Origin: Microvirga sp. TS319
GTDB lineage: Bacteria > Pseudomonadota > Alphaproteobacteria > Rhizobiales > Beijerinckiaceae
Direction of reading: 5' to 3'
DNA length: 64,000 nt
NCBI RefSeq assembly: GCF_041276405.1
Contig: NZ_JBGGGT010000002.1
Coordinates: 434,001 to 498,000 of the forward strand
Shown here: positions 46,027-55,957 of the stretch, in pieces
How positions within the stretch are numbered: position 1 is the first letter of the stretch
Layout of the letters: each line of letters begins with the position of its first letter
Notes under the pieces: generated by a model
The model's input: only the letters and a program-made list of their open reading frames with translations
Told to the model about the DNA's origin: nothing
Databases searched by the model: none
Made by a program: the position numbers and the translations under genes

Positions 46027-46789
46027 CATCCCCGTTCAGACTTCCCGCGAGGAGGGGGCCTATGCTCTCTTTCTCGATTTCGACGGAACGCTCGTGGACA
46101 TCGTGGACCGTCCGGAGGCGGTCGTGGTGGACCCGGCGCTGCCCGGCACTCTTCTGCGTCTTCAGGAGAGGCTCGGTGGCGCGCTCGCCATCGTCAGCGG
46201 CCGGCCCATCGCGTTTCTCGACCGGCACTTCCAGCCTCGTCGCTTCGACATGGCGGGATTGCACGGCCTCGAACAGCGCATCGCGGGCGAGCTTCATCTG
46301 TGTGAGCCGGACGAGCACCCCCAGTTGCGCCGGATGATCGGTCGCTTGACGGACGTGGTCGCCGGCAAGACCGGCGTCCTGATCGAGGACAAGGGCTGCT
46401 CCGTCGCGATCCACTGGCGTCTTGCGCCGCAGGAAAAGGAGTTCGCGCTCGCCACGGCCCATGCCGCCGTCGAGGCGCTCGGAAGCGAATACCGTCTTCA
46501 GTACGGCAAGGCGGTGGCCGAGATTCTTCCATCGGCGGCCGGCAAGGGAAAAGTCATCGAGCATTTCCTCCACGAGGCGCCCTACAGGGGGCGCCGGCCC
46601 ATCTTCATCGGTGACGACCTGACCGACGAGAACGGCTTCAAGACGGTGAACGCCCGCGGCGGCCTGTCCATTCGGATCGGTTCCGGCGATACCCTTGCCA
46701 AGGTTCGCCTGGGAACGCCTGCCGATCTGCGACATTGCCTGTCCATATGGGCTACGGATGGCTGTCTCCCCTTCAACCTGGATGATTGA
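46019..46789 (+). CDS. otsB: Trehalose-6-phosphate phosphatase
   Basis: This 256-residue HAD-superfamily phosphatase has motif I LFLDFDGTLVDIVDRP (Asp nucleophile near residue 20), motif II IVSGRPIAFLD and motif IV IGDDLTDENGF. It dephosphorylates trehalose-6-phosphate to trehalose. It is translationally coupled to otsA (8-nt overlap) and closely followed by the GH15 gene. Confidence 0.95.
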   Translation: MYDIPVQTSREEGAYALFLDFDGTLVDIVDRPEAVVVDPALPGTLLRLQERLGGALAIVSGRPIAFLDRHFQPRRFDMAGLHGLEQRIAGELHLCEPDEHPQLRRMIGRLTDVVAGKTGVLIEDKGCSVAIHWRLAPQEKEFALATAHAAVEALGSEYRLQYGKAVAEILPSAAGKGKVIEHFLHEAPYRGRRPIFIGDDLTDENGFKTVNARGGLSIRIGSGDTLAKVRLGTPADLRHCLSIWATDGCLPFNLDD

Positions 46790-46793
46790 TCAG

Positions 46794-48605
46794 ATGAGTT
46801 CGTTGGACCTCGCCGTCATCGGCAATTGCATGATCTCGGCCCTGGTGGACCGCCGGGCTCAGATCGTCTGGAGCTGCTTTCCCCGCTTCGATGGCGATCC
46901 GGTCTTTTCGGCCTTGCTCGATTGCCCGGACGGGCGGACGGACGCGGAACAGCAGGGCGTGTTCGCCATCGACATGGTCGGCATGGTCAGCTGCGAGCAG
47001 TGCTATCTGCAGAACACCGCCGTTCTCGTTTCCCGCATGACGGATTCCTTCGGCAACATCCTCGAGATCACGGATTTCGCCCCACGATTCAAGCATTTCG
47101 ACCGCACCTTCCGGCCGCCGCTGCTGATCCGCCGCGTGACGCCCGTCAAGGGGCGTCCCCGCATCCGCGTGAGGCTGCGGCCGCATTACGAATGGGGTGG
47201 CTGCGCTCCGGACACGACCCGGGGCAGCAATCACCTGCGTTTCGTGGGGCCGCATTATTCCTTGAGGCTGACGACCGATGCCTCCGTCTTCTACGTGCAC
47301 GAGGAGCGGCCCTTCGTGGTGGAGCGGCCGATCTCCTTCTTCTTCGGAGAGGACGAGCCGCTGCGCTCCGAGACCGATACGACGGCCCGCGAGTTCCTCG
47401 ACAGCACGATCGATTTCTGGCGCGACTGGGTGCGCTCGCTCTCCATTCCGTTCGACTGGCAGGAGGCGGTGATCCGCGCGGCGATCACGCTGAAACTCTG
47501 CAATTTCGAGGAAACGGGCGCTATCGTGGCGGCGCTCACCACCTCCGTGCCGGAAGCGCCGAACACGCAGCGCAACTGGGATTACCGCTATTGCTGGCTG
47601 CGTGATGCCTATTTCGTCATTCAGGCGCTGAACCGGTTGGGCACGACGAAGACGATGGAGGAATACCTCACCTACATCACCAATATCGTCGACGATATGA
47701 AGGCCATTCCCGATCAGAGGGATATGCCGCCACTGTTCAGCATCACGCGCTCGCCCGATCTCGAGGAGCGCGAGGCGACCGCATTGGCGGGCTATCGCGG
47801 CATGGGGCCTGTGCGTGTAGGCAATGCGGCCTATACGCAGATCCAGAACGATGCCTATGGCAGCATCGTTCTCGCCTCCGTGCACGCGTTTCTCGACAAG
47901 CGCTTGATCCGGGCGGTCGGCAACCGGGCCCTGTTTTCGCATCTCGAGGAGCTGGGGCAGCGCGCCATCGAGGTGTTCGATCAGCCCGATGCCGGGCCTT
48001 GGGAATTGCGCACCAAGGCGGCCGTGCACACCTTTCCGAGCGTGATGTGCTGGGCTGCCTGCGACCGCCTCGCCAAGATCGCCATCGCCATGGGTCGCGA
48101 GGACAGGGCCGCCTTCTGGCGCGAGAACGCCGATCGGATGCATCGGACGATCGATCAGCAGGCCTTCAATCCCGCGAAGGGAACCTTCGTCTCGTCCTTC
48201 GGGGGAGAGCATCTCGATGCGACGCTGCTTCTGCTCTCCGAACTCAATTTCGTGAAACCGGACGATCCGCGCTTCGTCGCCACCGTGGATGCAGTGGGCA
48301 AGACCCTGCGGCGCGGGGATCTTCTCCTGCGTTATGATGTGGAAGACGATTTCGGGCGCATGCACACGGCTTTCATGATCTGCGGCTTCTGGTACGTGGA
48401 TGCCCTGAACGCCATCGGGCGCAGGGACGAGGCGAGGGAGTTGTTCGAGCGCATCCTGAGCTTGCGCAATTCTTTCGGTCTCTTTTCCGAGGATGCCGAC
48501 TTCACGACCGGCGAGTTGTGGGGCAATTTTCCCCAGACCTACTCCATGGTGGGTCTCATCAACTCCGCCGTGCGCCTGAGCCGGAGCTGGGAAGACGCGC
48601 TCTGA
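46794..48605 (+). CDS. GH15-family glycoside hydrolase (glucoamylase/trehalase-like)
   Basis: This 603-residue (alpha/alpha)6-barrel hydrolase has the N-terminal domain typical of bacterial GH15 (SSLDLAVIGNCMISALVDRR, VWSCFPRFDGDPVFSALLD). The barrel has WDYRYCWLRDAYFVIQAL, the catalytic acid region, and FGLFSEDADFTTGELWGNFPQ near the C-terminus. Some such proteins in trehalose operons are trehalases, others maltodextrin hydrolases; the context with otsBA and glucokinase favours trehalose turnover. ATG 46794 gives MSSLDLAV; 46782 would overlap otsB by 8 nt. Confidence 0.87.
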   Translation: MSSLDLAVIGNCMISALVDRRAQIVWSCFPRFDGDPVFSALLDCPDGRTDAEQQGVFAIDMVGMVSCEQCYLQNTAVLVSRMTDSFGNILEITDFAPRFKHFDRTFRPPLLIRRVTPVKGRPRIRVRLRPHYEWGGCAPDTTRGSNHLRFVGPHYSLRLTTDASVFYVHEERPFVVERPISFFFGEDEPLRSETDTTAREFLDSTIDFWRDWVRSLSIPFDWQEAVIRAAITLKLCNFEETGAIVAALTTSVPEAPNTQRNWDYRYCWLRDAYFVIQALNRLGTTKTMEEYLTYITNIVDDMKAIPDQRDMPPLFSITRSPDLEEREATALAGYRGMGPVRVGNAAYTQIQNDAYGSIVLASVHAFLDKRLIRAVGNRALFSHLEELGQRAIEVFDQPDAGPWELRTKAAVHTFPSVMCWAACDRLAKIAIAMGREDRAAFWRENADRMHRTIDQQAFNPAKGTFVSSFGGEHLDATLLLLSELNFVKPDDPRFVATVDAVGKTLRRGDLLLRYDVEDDFGRMHTAFMICGFWYVDALNAIGRRDEARELFERILSLRNSFGLFSEDADFTTGELWGNFPQTYSMVGLINSAVRLSRSWEDAL

Positions 48606-48649
48606 GGGTGGCTGCTCCGTTCGGGGTCACAGGAGGATAGGCTCGCTCG

Positions 48650-49642
48650 ATGTTCGCATTTCCCGTTCTGCTTGGAGACATCGGCGGCACGAATGCACGG
48701 TTTGCCGTGCTGCCCGCGCCCGGCGAGCCCGTTCACCTGCTGCCCCGCACCCTGACCGCCCAGACGCCCGATCCGGTCGGCGCCATCAGGATCGCCCTGC
48801 AGGGATATCAGGGGGAGGCGCCCCGCTCGGCCATGATCGCGGTGGCGACCCGGGTGGATGCGCCCGCCATTCGCCTCACCAACGCGCATTGGGTGATCGA
48901 CGCCGAGGTGATCGGCAGGGCTCTGGGGCTCGAGCGCGTGACTCTCGTCAACGACTATACGCCCGTTGCGGCCTCCGTGGCGGTGTTGAGCGAGGAGAGG
49001 GGGGATCTCGCCCCCATCGGCAGCGGCCATCCGGGGTCGGGGGCCCGGGTGGTGCTCGGGCCGGGCACCGGTCTCGGGGCGGGCGCGCTGGTCCCCGTCG
49101 AGGACCGCTTGGCGATCCTGGCCACCGAGGCGGGACACATCGAGTTCGGACCGGCGACGGACGAGGAGGCGGCGCTCTGGCCGCATCTGGAGCGGGTCGG
49201 TGGCCGGGTCTCGGCCGAGGTGGTGCTGTCCGGTCCCGGGCTCTTCCGCATCGTGAAGGCGATCGCGGCCCATCGCTGCGTGGCTTGCCCCTACGACAAA
49301 CCGAACGATGTCCTGTCCGCCGCCCGGGACGGAGACGAGCTGGCGCAGGCCGCGCTCGATCTCTTCTCCCGCTGGCTCGGGCGCTATGCGGGCGATATGG
49401 CGCTGACCTTCGAATCCTCCGGCGGCGTGTTCATCGCGGGCGGCATTGCGCCGCGCATGGTGGATATTCTCCAGAATGGCGGCTTCCGGGAGGCCTTCGA
49501 TCACAAGGCGCCCCACGACGCCTGGGCGCGCAGGGTACCGGCTTTCGTGATCGTCAACGCGGAGCCGGCCTTGCAGGGGCTTGCCGCAATCGTTACCAAT
49601 CCGGGACGCTTCGTGTTCAAGTCGCAAGGGTGGGCCGCCTGA
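48650..49642 (+). CDS. glk: Glucokinase
   Basis: This 330-residue ROK-unrelated glucokinase phosphorylates glucose with ATP. Motifs are LLGDIGGTNARFAVL (residues 7-21), VNDYTPVAAS, the phosphate-binding GPGTGLGAGALVPV and TEAGHIEFGPAT, and GGVFIAGGIAPRM near the C-terminus. It lies 44 nt after the GH15 gene and would capture glucose released from trehalose. Confidence 0.93.
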   Translation: MFAFPVLLGDIGGTNARFAVLPAPGEPVHLLPRTLTAQTPDPVGAIRIALQGYQGEAPRSAMIAVATRVDAPAIRLTNAHWVIDAEVIGRALGLERVTLVNDYTPVAASVAVLSEERGDLAPIGSGHPGSGARVVLGPGTGLGAGALVPVEDRLAILATEAGHIEFGPATDEEAALWPHLERVGGRVSAEVVLSGPGLFRIVKAIAAHRCVACPYDKPNDVLSAARDGDELAQAALDLFSRWLGRYAGDMALTFESSGGVFIAGGIAPRMVDILQNGGFREAFDHKAPHDAWARRVPAFVIVNAEPALQGLAAIVTNPGRFVFKSQGWAA

Positions 49643-49711
49643 GAGGGAGCCCGGCCTCTTGGGCACGGTTCACCGCAACCTCGCTCAGGCTGACGCAACC
49701 CTTCGCCCACC

Positions 49712-50827
49712 ATGAAAACAGAACAGATCGCTCTTTCGCCGCTTGCTCCCGGTGCCGGCCTGTCGCTGACCGTTCACCGCTTCGGCGAGGCCGGCGCACG
49801 CCCACGCGTCTATGTGCAGGCCTCCCTCCATGCGGATGAGATCCCCGGCATGATCGCGGCCCATCACCTGCGCGAGCGTCTCGTGGCGCTCGAGGCGGAG
49901 GGCAGGATCAAGGGCGAGATCATCCTCGTTCCGTTCGCCAACCCGATCGGCCTCGCCCAGCGCGTTCTCGGCGATCACATCGGGCGCTTCAATCTTGCCG
50001 ACGGCCTCAATTTCAACCGTGGCTATCCCTATCTGGTCCCCAAGGCGGCCGAGCGGATCAAGGGAAAGCTCTCGGCCGATCCGGATGCCAATGTCCGCCT
50101 GATCCGCGAGGCTCTGCGCGCCGAGCTCGACGCCTGGGAGACGAACAATCCCGCCGAGGTGATGAAGAAGGCGCTCCTCACCCTCGCCATCGAGGCCGAT
50201 ATCGTTCTCGACCTGCATTGCGACTCGGAGGCCGTCGAACATCTCTATACCCACACGCGCTCGGCGGACGAGTTCGCGCCGCTTTCCGCGCTCATCGGCG
50301 CCCAGGCGTACCTGCTCGCGGACGAGTCGGGCGACGATCCCTTCGACGAGGCCTGCAGCCGCCCCTGGGGCGAGCTGGCCGACCGTTTCCCGGATCATCC
50401 GATCCCCTTCAGCTGCCATTCCACCACTCTCGAATTCCGGGGCGAGCGGGATGTGAGCCATGAGCTGGGCCGGCGCGATGCGGCCTCGCTCATCGCCTAC
50501 ATGACCCTGCGCGGTGTCGTCGCAGGGGATGCTCCTCAGATTCCGGCCCCGCATTGCCGCCCGACGCCGCTTGCGGCGTCCGAGCCGGCTCCGGCGCCCG
50601 CCACCGGCATCGTGGTGTTCCTCGCCCAGATCGGAGACCACGTGAAAGCGGGAGACGTGATCGCGGATATCGTGGACCCGCAGACGGGTACCGTCACCCA
50701 GGCGAAGTCCCCCTGCGAGGGGGTGGTCTTCGCCCGGATCGCGCAGCGCTTCGTCACGAAGGGGGCACGGCTCGCCAAGGTGGCCGGCACCACGGCCCAG
50801 CGCACGGGCAAGCTCCTCAGCGCCTGA
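49712..50827 (+). CDS. Succinylglutamate desuccinylase/aspartoacylase-family (M14) zinc hydrolase
   Basis: This 371-residue protein has the M14-type carboxypeptidase fold: zinc ligands in VQASLHADEIPGM (H-x-x-E) and LDLHCDSEAV (His), with FANPIGLAQR between. An extra C-terminal region (GIVVFLAQIGDHVKAGDVIA) resembles the biotinyl/lipoyl-like barrel that closes the active site in this family. The catalytic domain would deacylate an N-acyl amino acid or related compound; the substrate is not known. It is on the plus strand 69 nt after glucokinase and may be cotranscribed. Confidence 0.82.
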   Translation: MKTEQIALSPLAPGAGLSLTVHRFGEAGARPRVYVQASLHADEIPGMIAAHHLRERLVALEAEGRIKGEIILVPFANPIGLAQRVLGDHIGRFNLADGLNFNRGYPYLVPKAAERIKGKLSADPDANVRLIREALRAELDAWETNNPAEVMKKALLTLAIEADIVLDLHCDSEAVEHLYTHTRSADEFAPLSALIGAQAYLLADESGDDPFDEACSRPWGELADRFPDHPIPFSCHSTTLEFRGERDVSHELGRRDAASLIAYMTLRGVVAGDAPQIPAPHCRPTPLAASEPAPAPATGIVVFLAQIGDHVKAGDVIADIVDPQTGTVTQAKSPCEGVVFARIAQRFVTKGARLAKVAGTTAQRTGKLLSA

Positions 50828-50833
50828 CCTTCC

Positions 50834-50952
50834 AGAGCAACGGACGCGGGAAGTGGATTTGCCCTTTTGGGATTCCATCCGATGCTCCCTCCTTGGAAAG
50901 AGCGCATCGTTTGAGCGAAAAAGCCGGAGCCACTTTTTCGCACGATGCGCTC
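50834..50952. repeat. RIME-like element, A then B module
   Basis: CAGAGCAACGGACGCGGGAAG to CCATCCGATGCTC, then GCGCATCGTTTGAGCG to TTTTTCGCACGATGCGCTC. The final CTAG is lost here. It lies just after the M14 hydrolase gene. Confidence 0.85.
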
Positions 50953-50954
50953 GG

Positions 50955-50990
50955 CAAAAAGAAAGGCCGCCTTGCGTAAGGCGGCCTTTC
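50955..50990 (-). terminator. Terminator-like hairpin, strongest on the minus strand
   Basis: GGCCGCCTT-GCGT-AAGGCGGCC is flanked by AAAAAGAAA on the left, so the minus-strand RNA would end in TTTCTTTTT. On the plus strand the tail is only TTTCC. No annotated minus-strand gene precedes it, so it may end an unannotated transcript from 50991-51232 or serve the plus-strand hydrolase gene weakly. Confidence 0.65.
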
Positions 50991-51232
50991 CATTGTCGGT
51001 TCCACGGCCCCAAGAGGAGCCGGACTTCACGTGCGTTACGCACCGATCTCGGCAGAGGCCAAGATCCAGGTCACGGCAACCGGGGACCGTAAGGTATGAC
51101 AATGAGACACTGGATCACCTCCTTTCACTGTTGACGGGAAACCCCCATATGGGGTGAGAAGAATGATACGAAAGGGCGGAGCGCTGCGGCGTTCTGTCCT
51201 CCAACCGGGTTTCCCTGAAGTACCTGAGCGCC
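50991..51232. other. Leader region of prfC containing a 16S rRNA 3'-tail-like sequence and inverted repeats
   Basis: CTGGATCACCTCCTTTC at 51110-51126 equals the 3' end of alphaproteobacterial 16S rRNA. It lies in a possible 12-codon plus-strand peptide MTMRHWITSFHC (51096-51134). On the minus strand the same bases are an ideal GGAGG Shine-Dalgarno, 7 nt before a GTG (51110) opening a 24-codon frame. Further right, CCCCATATGGGG (51143-51154) is a palindrome, and GGGAAACCC (51136-51144) pairs with GGGTTTCCC (51207-51215) just before the prfC start. No conventional gene is seen. Confidence 0.5.
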
Positions 51233-52804
<1,572 letters not shown>

Positions 52805-52816
<12 letters not shown>

Positions 52817-52832
52817 CAGCCGCCTTTCTTTT
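52805..52832 (+). terminator. Rho-independent terminator overlapping the prfC stop
   Basis: AAGGCGGCT-TAAC-AGCCGCCTT followed by TCTTTTT. The stem uses the last two codons and the TAA stop of prfC. Confidence 0.88.
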
Positions 52833-52860
52833 TGGCTCTTGGGCGTCCTTGACTGTCCGC

Positions 52861-52893
52861 GTCATGGCTGGGCTTGTCCCGACCATGACGATG
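52861..52893. repeat. Intergenic repeat, second copy of the GGCCGGGACAAGCCC type
   Basis: GTCATGGCTGGGCTTGTCCC, then GACCATGACGATG, is the reverse-strand match to 5371-5402 with a few changes. It lies between prfC and the convergent PfkB gene. Confidence 0.75.
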
Positions 52894-52912
52894 AGGAGCT
52901 GACGCCGGGCCC

Positions 52913-53815
52913 TCAGGCCGCCAGCTTGCGCTCGCTGAACCGCGCCTGCGTCTGCGCGATATCGTTCAGGTTCGGCAGGCTCGCCTCGTTGCCGAGATGC
53001 TGAATGGCGTGGGCGGATGCCGCGCGGGCGAAGATGAAATGTTCGCGCCAGGGCAGTTCGGGGCGCGCCATGGCGGAATAGACGTAAGCACCATGGAAGA
53101 TGTCACCCGCGCCGTTGGTGTCCACCACCGTCGATGCGGGAATGTTGAGGGCGGGCAGGACGCTCTCCGTGCCGCTCTCGTCGTACCAGAGCATCCCGCG
53201 CTCACCCAAGGTCACGCCGCCGATCCTGCAGCCGCGGCCCTTCAGATAGGCCAGCATGCCGCTGGGGCTGAGGTCCATCTGCTCGCAGAGGCGCTCGGCC
53301 ACGATGGCCACATCGATGAACTCGAGAAGCTCATGGGTGTTGGAGCGCAGGCCACCGCCATCGAGCGAGGTGAGAATTCCGGCCTCCCGGCAGGCCTTGG
53401 CGTAGTGCATCGCCGCATCGGCCTGGTGGCCGTCGAGGTGGAGCGCACGGCAATCCTGCAGGTTGAGCGGCGGCACCGGATGAAGATAGTGATCGTCGCG
53501 GCAGCGCACGATGGCGCGCTTGCCGCCGCGCGGCATGATGAAGGAGAGAGAGGATTCCTTCACTTTCCGGTGATGGACCGAAATCCCATATTTCGCCGCC
53601 ATATCGATGAACATGCGGCCCAGCCAATCGTCGGCGATCGAGGTCAGAAGATCAGGCGCAATGCCGAGCTTCGCGCAGGCAAAGGCGGCCGTGACCGCGT
53701 TGCCGCCGAAGGAAATGGCGTAGTCCCGGGCAACGGTCTTTTCGTCTCCCGTGGGGAGTTCGTCCGCCAGGAACGTCACGTCGATATAGGTCTGGCCTAC
53801 GAAGAGGGCTTGCAT
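52913..53815 (-). CDS. PfkB-family carbohydrate kinase
   Basis: This 300-residue ribokinase-fold kinase has the N-terminal FGGNAVTAAFACAKLG substrate motif and the C-terminal ATP/anion-hole motif TVVDTNGAGDIFHGAYV. The sugar is unknown. Context with GlcNAc kinase, murQ and anmK suggests an amino sugar or a related catabolite. ATG 53815 gives MQALFVGQTYIDVT; the upstream frame is open but atypical. It is the last gene of the minus-strand recycling run. Confidence 0.85.
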   Translation of the reverse strand: MQALFVGQTYIDVTFLADELPTGDEKTVARDYAISFGGNAVTAAFACAKLGIAPDLLTSIADDWLGRMFIDMAAKYGISVHHRKVKESSLSFIMPRGGKRAIVRCRDDHYLHPVPPLNLQDCRALHLDGHQADAAMHYAKACREAGILTSLDGGGLRSNTHELLEFIDVAIVAERLCEQMDLSPSGMLAYLKGRGCRIGGVTLGERGMLWYDESGTESVLPALNIPASTVVDTNGAGDIFHGAYVYSAMARPELPWREHFIFARAASAHAIQHLGNEASLPNLNDIAQTQARFSERKLAA

Positions 53816-53893
53816 GGCTTCAACAACAACCTCAGTCCGAATGGAGACGGAAGTCTTGGACGAGGAGAGGCCATTAGGCAAGCCTCGCCATGG

Positions 53894-54802
53894 TCACGCC
53901 CTGGTCAGCGTGGCCGCGAGCCTCGCCGCGGTCAGGCCCGCATCCAGATCGGTCGTGATGAACTCGACCGGAGCGACAAGGTCCCGCCGGAAGGCTTCCG
54001 CCACGATGGGATGGAGGCGGGAGCTGCCGCCCGCCAGGGCGACGGGCCGGGGGCCGACGCGTTTGGTCAGGCTGTTGGCGAGACGGGCCAGCTCCTCGCC
54101 GGCCTCCTGCAGGATCCGCAGGGCCGTCTGGTCATCCGCCCTCGCGGCCTCCGAGACGGCCCTGGCAAGGGAGCCGATCTTGCCCCTGTCGCCGCCATAG
54201 ACAAAGGAGCGCACTACGTTCCAGTCCGTGCCGCCGACGGCCTTCTCGAGATGGCGGCCCAGGGGCGTGGCCCACCCTTCGCCAGGGCTCTCCTCTTCCT
54301 TGCGCAGAATCGTCTTCAGAGCTTCGCGGGCGATCCAGAAGCCGGAGCCGCCGTCGTCGATCAGGTTCCCGCGTCCGCCGACCCGGATCACTTCCTTCGC
54401 GTCGGACAGGTAATAACCGATGGAGCCCGTGCCGCTATAGACGAGGATGCCTTCCCCCAGGGCGAAATAGGACAGGTACGCGATCCACATATCCTCCGCG
54501 ACGAAGACCTTGTCGGGCAAAAGCTCGAAGATCTCCGCGAAGAGGGTGCGCATCTTCGCTTCGGACGGCGTGTCCCGGGTCAGGCCCGTGATGCCTGCGA
54601 CGATGCCGAGGGGCTTGCCCTCGCGCAGAACGGCTTGAGCCATGTCGAGGATGATCTGGCGAGCCCGCTCCTCGGCGGCCGCGGAAAACAGGTGGCCGGT
54701 CAGCGGTTCCGCATTGCCCTTGGCAACGCAATGGCCTTCATCGTCCACCAATCGCCAGCGCGTCGCCGTTCCGCCCGCGTCGATGCCAAGCCCCAATGCC
54801 AT
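53894..54802 (-). CDS. N-acetylglucosamine kinase-like (BadF/BcrA-type ATPase family)
   Basis: This 302-residue ASKHA-fold kinase has the phosphate-1 loop GLGIDAGGTATRWRL, the LVYSGTGSIGYY segment with phosphate 2, and LIDDGGSGFWIAREAL. Its length and motifs fit the BadF/BadG family that includes mammalian-type GlcNAc kinases and bacterial murein-sugar kinases. It would phosphorylate GlcNAc freed from muropeptides to GlcNAc-6-P, the NagA substrate. murQ ends 45 nt from its start on the same strand. Confidence 0.85.
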   Translation of the reverse strand: MALGLGIDAGGTATRWRLVDDEGHCVAKGNAEPLTGHLFSAAAEERARQIILDMAQAVLREGKPLGIVAGITGLTRDTPSEAKMRTLFAEIFELLPDKVFVAEDMWIAYLSYFALGEGILVYSGTGSIGYYLSDAKEVIRVGGRGNLIDDGGSGFWIAREALKTILRKEEESPGEGWATPLGRHLEKAVGGTDWNVVRSFVYGGDRGKIGSLARAVSEAARADDQTALRILQEAGEELARLANSLTKRVGPRPVALAGGSSRLHPIVAEAFRRDLVAPVEFITTDLDAGLTAARLAATLTRA

Positions 54803-54847
54803 GACGCTTTTTCCAACCCTTTTCTGCCATCGGCCCTCTGCGGCGCC

Positions 54848-55741
54848 TTATGTCTTCAGTGTCGAGAACTCTGCCAGGGCCCCGCGCAAATTGCCAGCAC
54901 TGCGCGCAAGCGCGTCCCGCGCTTCCTGCGCGTTCGCCCCCATGGCGATGAGGACGGCAGTCTTCAGGTCGCCGCCTGCCTGGAGAATGGCATCGGCGGC
55001 TTTGGCCTCGTCGCAATCGGTGATCTGGCAGACCATGATCTCACTGCGGCGGCGCAGCTTCGCGTTCGTCGCGCGCATGTCCACCATGAGGCCGCGATAG
55101 ACGCGTCCCATGCGTACCATGATGAGGGACGAGAGCAGGTTGAGGATGACCTTCTGGGCCGTGCCGGCCTTCATGCGGGTCGAACCGGCGATCACCTCTT
55201 CGCCCGTATCGGCGAGAATCGGATGGGAGCAGGACTGGAGAATCGGTGCGTCCGCGTTGTTGGAGATGCCGATGGTCTGCGCGCCGCGCGCGGCTGCTTC
55301 CTTCAGGACCGCGAGGGTGAAAGGAGTTCGGCCGCTTGCGGCGACGCCGATCACCACGTCGTTCGGGCCGATCCCGTTGTTGCGAATGCCGGCCGCGCCT
55401 TCCTCGACCGAATCCTCCGCGTTCTCCACCGCCTTCATGATGGCGCGATCGCCGCCGGCAATCAGGTAGACGAGCCTGTCGTCGGGCCAGTTGAAGGTGG
55501 GAGGCAATTCCGTGCCGTCCTGTACGCCGATGCGGCCGGAGGTGCCGGCGCCTGCATAGACCAGGCGTCCGCCCCGGTGCAGGCGCTGCGCGGCTTCTTC
55601 CGCCGCCGCAGCGATCGCCGGGAGCGCCGACCTGACGGCGGCGACGGCCGAGAGCTGCCCCTCGTAGAAGGCGGACAGGACATCGAGGCTCGGCCACGTA
55701 TCGAGATCCTGAAATCGGGCGCTGAAATGTTCCGTTGCCAT
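54848..55741 (-). CDS. murQ: N-acetylmuramic acid 6-phosphate etherase
   Basis: This 297-residue SIS-domain lyase cleaves the D-lactyl ether of MurNAc-6-P, giving GlcNAc-6-P. The sugar-phosphate site has VYAGAGTSGRIGVQDGTELP and the catalytic region AGGDRAIMKAVENAEDS. GVAASGRTPF and ISNNADAP belong to the SIS core. ATG 55741 gives MATEHFSARFQDLDTWPS; an upstream open frame is repeat DNA. It is the committed enzyme of MurNAc recycling. Confidence 0.96.
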   Translation of the reverse strand: MATEHFSARFQDLDTWPSLDVLSAFYEGQLSAVAAVRSALPAIAAAAEEAAQRLHRGGRLVYAGAGTSGRIGVQDGTELPPTFNWPDDRLVYLIAGGDRAIMKAVENAEDSVEEGAAGIRNNGIGPNDVVIGVAASGRTPFTLAVLKEAAARGAQTIGISNNADAPILQSCSHPILADTGEEVIAGSTRMKAGTAQKVILNLLSSLIMVRMGRVYRGLMVDMRATNAKLRRRSEIMVCQITDCDEAKAADAILQAGGDLKTAVLIAMGANAQEARDALARSAGNLRGALAEFSTLKT

Positions 55742-55752
55742 GGCCTGCCTTT

Positions 55753-55872
55753 CTAGAGCATCGGACCCAACAGTGGATTTGCACTTTTGGGATTCCATCC
55801 GATGCTCCCTCCTTGGAAAGAGCGCATCGTTGTTGCGAAAAACCGGGTCCACTTTTCCGCACGATGCGCTAG
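55753..55872. repeat. RIME-like element, A then B module, CTAG at both ends
   Basis: CTAG, GAGCATCGGACCCAACAG to CCATCCGATGCTC, then GCGCATCGTTGTTGCG to TTTTCCGCACGATGCGC and CTAG. It lies between murQ and the serine hydrolase gene, both minus strand. Confidence 0.92.
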
Positions 55873-55957
55873 CAGACCAATATAGGTCCAGTTGGAGGCG
55901 CCAGCAATCGGGACTGGCTCACGGAGCGCCGGCCTCACCAGATATTTGCGGACATCC

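Noticed and set aside
51110..51126. Partial 16S rRNA gene
   Set aside because: Only 17 nt match; flanking sequence is not rRNA-like.
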